A stretch of DNA of 64,000 nucleotides from Acetomicrobium hydrogeniformans ATCC BAA-1850 (GTDB lineage: Bacteria; Synergistota; Synergistia; Synergistales; Acetomicrobiaceae): contig NZ_ACJX03000001.1 in the NCBI RefSeq assembly GCF_000160455.2, positions 630,001 through 694,000 on the forward strand, given 5' to 3'. A program made the translations under genes and the position numbers. The notes under the pieces are model-generated. The model was not told the origin of the DNA. It was given only the letters and a program-made list of their open reading frames with translations, and made no database searches. Positions 60,444 to 64,000 of this stretch are shown piece after piece; position 1 is the stretch's first letter; the number at the start of each line of letters is the position of its first letter.

Positions 60444-62717
60444 TTGGAAGCGCTCATGCACAAGAAAGATTTAACGGAATTTTTAAAAACACTTCAAATT
60501 CTTCCCGGGGAAATCGCTGCCTATGAAAAGATCCCCGCACAAGAGGCAAAATTTGGACCGTGGCCGAAAATCGACCCCAGACTTTCTGAATCCTTAAAAA
60601 AACTGGGCATAGAGAAACTATATACACACCAAACAAAGGCTATCGACCTTGCAATGGCCAATAAGCACCTAGTTGTCGTCACCCCAACTGCATCCGGAAA
60701 AACTCTATGTTACAACATACCGGTAATACATTCAATTTTACAGGACCAATCTTCAAGATCCCTTTACATATTTCCAACAAAGGCTTTAAGTCAAGATCAA
60801 TTAGCTGAGATTAACGCGATAACAGAGGGAATCGATGTTTCTATAGCGACCTATACATATGATGGAGATACTCCTCCAAACGAGAGATCGAGGATCAGGG
60901 CTGCGGGACACGTTGTAATAACAAATCCAGACATGCTGCACACAGCGATCTTGCCTCATCATACCAAATGGATAAAGCTCTTTGAGAATTTAAAATACGT
61001 GGTAATTGATGAACTTCACACATATAAAGGAATTTTCGGATCCCATCTGGCGAACGTGATAAGGCGACTTAAAAGGATTTGCGCTTTCTACGGATCACAT
61101 CCAACCTTCATTTTCTGTTCCGCCACCATTTCGAATCCCGGGCAATTGGCCGAAGGGCTGATCGAGGAACCCGTTGAGTTGATTGCCGAAAACGGGGCAC
61201 CGAGGGCAGAAAAACACGTAATGATTTACAACCCTCCACTGATCAACAAAGGGCTCGGGATAAGGGCGTCTTCTATTTCTGCAACGGCAGACATTGCAAC
61301 TCAGGCAATAGCCAATGGGATAAGCACTATAGTGTTCACCAGGTCAAGGATAAACGTTGAACTCTTGTTGACATATATCAGGGAAGGCCTCAAAAAGCTG
61401 CGTATAGACGAAAATCTCGTCAGTGGGTATCGTGGCGGATATTTGCCCAAGGAGCGAAGAAAGATTGAACGAAATCTCAAAAGCGGAAAAATTTTGGGCG
61501 TCGTTAGCACAAACGCCCTGGAGCTTGGGATAGATATAGGAAGCCTCTCTCTTGCCATAATACACGGCTATCCGGGCAGCATTTCTTCCGCTTGGCAACA
61601 GATCGGCAGAGCCGGCAGGCGTTTCGGGCATTCTGCGGCAATAGTAGTGGCCTCTTCCGGACCTCTTGATCAATTCATCGCCACAAAACCGAGTTACTTT
61701 TTTGGAGGATCACCCGAGTTGGCGAGGATTAATCCAAATAATTTATATATTTACGTCAATCACGTAAAATGTTCAGCTTTCGAGCTGCCCTTTTCCGAAG
61801 ATGAACCCTTTGGTTCAACGAAACCAAAAGAGGCGCTCGAATACCTGGCCCAATATGACATCTTACATAAAGCCGGGTCAAGATATTTTTGGCAAAGCGA
61901 TTCCTTTCCCGCACAGGATATTTCTCTAAGAAGCGCGACGAACGATAACTACACGATCATCGACATCACTGAAAAGCATAAGCCTAAAGTAATTGGAGAG
62001 GTAGACAGGCCAAGCGCGCCAATGCTGATCCACCCTGAGGCGATATATTTTCATGACGGAAAAAGCTATCAGGTAACCGAACTGGATACTAAGGGTTTGC
62101 GTTGCTATGTGAAAGGTGTATCTGTGGACTATTATACAGATGCAGATCTTGCTACGCGTTTGCAGGTTCTGGATATATTTAAGGAGGACGGCCATTGGGG
62201 TTTAGGCGAAGTTTTATTGAGCTTTAGACCTACGGTTTACAAAAAGATCAAGCTCATGACTCACGAAAATGTCGGATACGGACAAATTTACATGGACGAG
62301 GAAGAAATGCACACAACCGCATGTTGGTTTAAATTGGGAAAAGAATTCACAGACTCATTAAATGAAAGTTTCTTAAGTTCTGGACTTTTGGGTGTCTCCC
62401 ATCTGATGAGAGTTGTCGCACCTTTATTTTTAATGTGCGATCGAGGCGATATAAGAGTACATCACATGGTTCGAGATCCCTTTTTTGAAACACCCAGTAT
62501 ATATATTGCAGACAATGTTCCCGGCGGAGTTGGCTTAGCGGATGGAGCCTTTGCCTTAAAGAAAAAACTAATAGATGCGGCCTCTGAGGCAATATATAAT
62601 TGTCCCTGCGAGAATGGTTGTCCTGCCTGCACAGGCGCCTTGGGGGCAACAATGAATGCAAAATATGCCACCATCGCTTTGCTCGATATTTTAAACACAC
62701 AAGAGGGTTTAAGATGA
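60444..62717 (+). CDS. mrfA: DEAD/DEAH-box DNA helicase MrfA (YprA/Hrq1 family)
   Basis: A 757-residue superfamily 2 helicase: Q-motif GIEKLYTHQ near residue 60, Walker A TPTASGKTL near 85, DELHTY near 190, SATIS near 230, motif VI QIGRAGRRFGHSA near 390 and a C-terminal DUF1998 region with a four-Cys cluster (CPCENGCPAC) near 720. In B. subtilis MrfA with MrfB repairs mitomycin-C adducts; eukaryotic Hrq1 is related. The TTG at 60444 is preferred because GGAGGTG precedes it by 7 nt; ATG at 60456 is an alternative. Overlaps mrfB by ATGA. Confidence 0.92.
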   Translation: MEALMHKKDLTEFLKTLQILPGEIAAYEKIPAQEAKFGPWPKIDPRLSESLKKLGIEKLYTHQTKAIDLAMANKHLVVVTPTASGKTLCYNIPVIHSILQDQSSRSLYIFPTKALSQDQLAEINAITEGIDVSIATYTYDGDTPPNERSRIRAAGHVVITNPDMLHTAILPHHTKWIKLFENLKYVVIDELHTYKGIFGSHLANVIRRLKRICAFYGSHPTFIFCSATISNPGQLAEGLIEEPVELIAENGAPRAEKHVMIYNPPLINKGLGIRASSISATADIATQAIANGISTIVFTRSRINVELLLTYIREGLKKLRIDENLVSGYRGGYLPKERRKIERNLKSGKILGVVSTNALELGIDIGSLSLAIIHGYPGSISSAWQQIGRAGRRFGHSAAIVVASSGPLDQFIATKPSYFFGGSPELARINPNNLYIYVNHVKCSAFELPFSEDEPFGSTKPKEALEYLAQYDILHKAGSRYFWQSDSFPAQDISLRSATNDNYTIIDITEKHKPKVIGEVDRPSAPMLIHPEAIYFHDGKSYQVTELDTKGLRCYVKGVSVDYYTDADLATRLQVLDIFKEDGHWGLGEVLLSFRPTVYKKIKLMTHENVGYGQIYMDEEEMHTTACWFKLGKEFTDSLNESFLSSGLLGVSHLMRVVAPLFLMCDRGDIRVHHMVRDPFFETPSIYIADNVPGGVGLADGAFALKKKLIDAASEAIYNCPCENGCPACTGALGATMNAKYATIALLDILNTQEGLR

Positions 62718-63874
62718 ACGACTACATGCCGTTACACATGAAATTTCTGCTAGACAGCTCAAAGAAGAAAAATGAAGAAAGAAAAAGAACCCTTGTAAGA
62801 GGCCTCCCCCCGGGACGATTTTTGGACGATGAGGTATATTTTTGCGAGAGTAAGCATGAAATGTCGCCCTACAAAAACCGAGGTGAGTTGGAAAATCACT
62901 TACAAATCCTTTCTCATTGGGGAGCGAAAGAACCGTTGGTCTTTTTTGACCTGGAGACAACCGGGCTTTCCGGAGGTACCGGCACTTACGCTTTTTTAGC
63001 AGGAATAGGCATGCTCGATCAAGATCAATTTATCGTTCGTCAATTATTCTTGTGCTCACCAAGGGCCGAAGGAATCTGGCTCCAAAAACTTATGGAAATA
63101 ATTCCCTACAAACCTTCCTTCGTGACATATAACGGCAAAAATTTCGATCTTCCACTCATCAACACTCGCTTTATCCTATCAAGGATAGAACCTATTGAAC
63201 CGACAGGACATTTAGATCTACTCCACCTCGCAAGAAGACTTTGGAAAAAGCGGATAGGCTCGTGCACCCTATCCAATGTGGAAAAGCAAATTCTTGGCAT
63301 CGACAGAAAAACCGAGGATGTCCCGGGATTTCTCATACCTGAACTTTATGCTCAATTTCTTAAAACAGGAGACGCTTCAGGATTAAGTGGCGTATTTTAT
63401 CACAACGAGATGGATATTTTGTCGCTTTGCATGCTCTTCAATAAAGTGGCAATGACTCTTTCCGGAAGGAGCACCGATCCACACGAAATCGACATGGCCG
63501 GAGATGCTTGGTATAACTACGATTTAAATAAGGCCAGCCGCTTATGGGAAAAGGCATCCTTGCTAACTCCTCCTGCAAAAAACGCCATATGGAAGCTGGC
63601 AATTGAATACAAGAGGCAAGGAGATCATTGCGAAGCTTTGTCTCTCTTCAAAAAGTTATATGACATGGAATACAAAAAGATAGACGTCGCCGTTGAAATA
63701 TCCAAAATCTATGAACATCAACTCAAGAATGCAAAAGAAGCCCTACTTTGGGCCGAAAAAGCCATGGATAATTTTCTTAGGTATAGACCTTTCTTATCTT
63801 CGATAAGAAAGGGGAAAATGGCCGATCTAACTAAACGAACAGATCGGTTAAGAAATAAAATCCGCCTACGTTGA
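62714..63874 (+). CDS. mrfB: MrfB (YprB) RNase H-fold exonuclease with TPR-like C-terminus
   Basis: A 386-residue protein. An RNase-H/DnaQ-like nuclease domain (FFDLETTGLSGGTGTYAFLAG near residue 78, ligand Asp/Glu; VTYNGKNFDLPLI near 140; YHNEMDILSL near 230) is followed by a C-terminal helical repeat region (about 265-386) resembling TPRs. It is the partner of MrfA in mitomycin-C excision repair. The ATG overlaps the mrfA stop as ATGA. Confidence 0.92.
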   Translation: MNDYMPLHMKFLLDSSKKKNEERKRTLVRGLPPGRFLDDEVYFCESKHEMSPYKNRGELENHLQILSHWGAKEPLVFFDLETTGLSGGTGTYAFLAGIGMLDQDQFIVRQLFLCSPRAEGIWLQKLMEIIPYKPSFVTYNGKNFDLPLINTRFILSRIEPIEPTGHLDLLHLARRLWKKRIGSCTLSNVEKQILGIDRKTEDVPGFLIPELYAQFLKTGDASGLSGVFYHNEMDILSLCMLFNKVAMTLSGRSTDPHEIDMAGDAWYNYDLNKASRLWEKASLLTPPAKNAIWKLAIEYKRQGDHCEALSLFKKLYDMEYKKIDVAVEISKIYEHQLKNAKEALLWAEKAMDNFLRYRPFLSSIRKGKMADLTKRTDRLRNKIRLR

Positions 63875-63892
63875 TGCAAAACACTATAATTA

Positions 63893-63945
63893 CATACTTA
63901 AAGCCATTAAAGCCTTTGATAAAGGCTTTAATGGCTTTAAGTATG
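63893..63945. repeat. 25-bp perfect palindrome after mrfB
   Basis: Arms 63893-63917 and 63921-63945 are exactly complementary across a 3-nt GAT loop and contain a duplicated AAAGCC unit. It lies 19 bp after the mrfB stop. There is no T-run on either side, so it is not a standard terminator. It could be a bidirectional transcription end or a mobile-repeat remnant. The region after it to 64000 shows nothing else. Confidence 0.75.
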
Positions 63946-64000
63946 CAGTTGCTACATTAAATTAAACTTTCTTGCTTTTTACCTACCCTATTTATTAGTA

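Noticed and set aside
1-64000. tRNA, rRNA, CRISPR or insertion sequence
   Set aside because: Intergenic gaps are short and show no cloverleaf, spacer-repeat arrays, transposase or terminal repeats; only palindromes described above are present.

Overview
Taxon and character. The window is a gene-dense bacterial chromosome segment of moderate GC. It has strong Shine-Dalgarno sites, many GTG and TTG starts, and many 1-14 nt gene overlaps. A heptose-7-phosphate kinase (rfaE1) points to a diderm with LPS-type sugars. Archaeal-type phosphoglycerate mutase (apgM), archaeal/eukaryal-type prolyl-tRNA synthetase, 5-oxoprolinase genes and a selenocysteine-containing gene fit an anaerobic amino-acid-fermenting Synergistota bacterium (Acetomicrobium-like). 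This placement is inference, not proven. I see no rRNA, tRNA, CRISPR, insertion sequence or prophage.

Region 1-24 kb (mostly minus strand). A housekeeping run rodZ-like/rimO/pgpA/cinA (cinA cut by the window edge) lies next to rpe, a kinase-less PASTA protein, rsmB, a membrane protein and a zinc metallopeptidase. Then come a DegT-type sugar aminotransferase, a GntR/FCD regulator, a MocR-like regulator lacking its PLP lysine, a HAD phosphatase, and an operon of a CobB-like pseudoenzyme, an M20 amidohydrolase, an acyl-CoA ligase and rfaE1. A second run holds apgM, two tandem PPDK-N-like proteins, an RluA-type pseudouridine synthase and a HesB/IscA-like gene with an in-frame TGA (probable selenoprotein) that ordinary gene calling would miss.

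Region 24-27 kb (plus strand): a class I/II aminotransferase and mnmE.

Region 27-44.6 kb (minus strand) is the main discovery: about 17 tightly coupled genes forming a tetrahydromethanopterin/methanofuran C1 operon. It carries mtdB, mch, ftr, fmdA, fmdB, fmdC and fmdD. It also carries cofactor genes: a FolK-MptA fusion, mptG, a DHPS-like protein, a flavoprotein, DUF447, two ATP-grasp proteins and a CitG-like protein. An embedded chemoreceptor and a leading DUF2193-like protein complete it. Together these convert methylene-H4MPT to formylmethanofuran and CO2, or the reverse. Fae, Mer and Mtr are absent here, so entry and direction are open. An MFS transporter gene sits upstream.

Region 46-52 kb (plus strand): trpEDCFBA behind a classical attenuator with a 19-residue leader peptide carrying three consecutive Trp codons; trpG is absent.

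Region 52-60 kb (minus strand): a 5-oxoproline cluster (NRAMP-like transporter, pxpB, frameshifted pxpC, pxpA, DUF1445 hydro-lyase), a macrodomain protein, proS, a glutaredoxin and an AEC transporter. Region 60-64 kb (plus strand): mrfA-mrfB DNA repair genes, followed by a 25-bp perfect palindrome.
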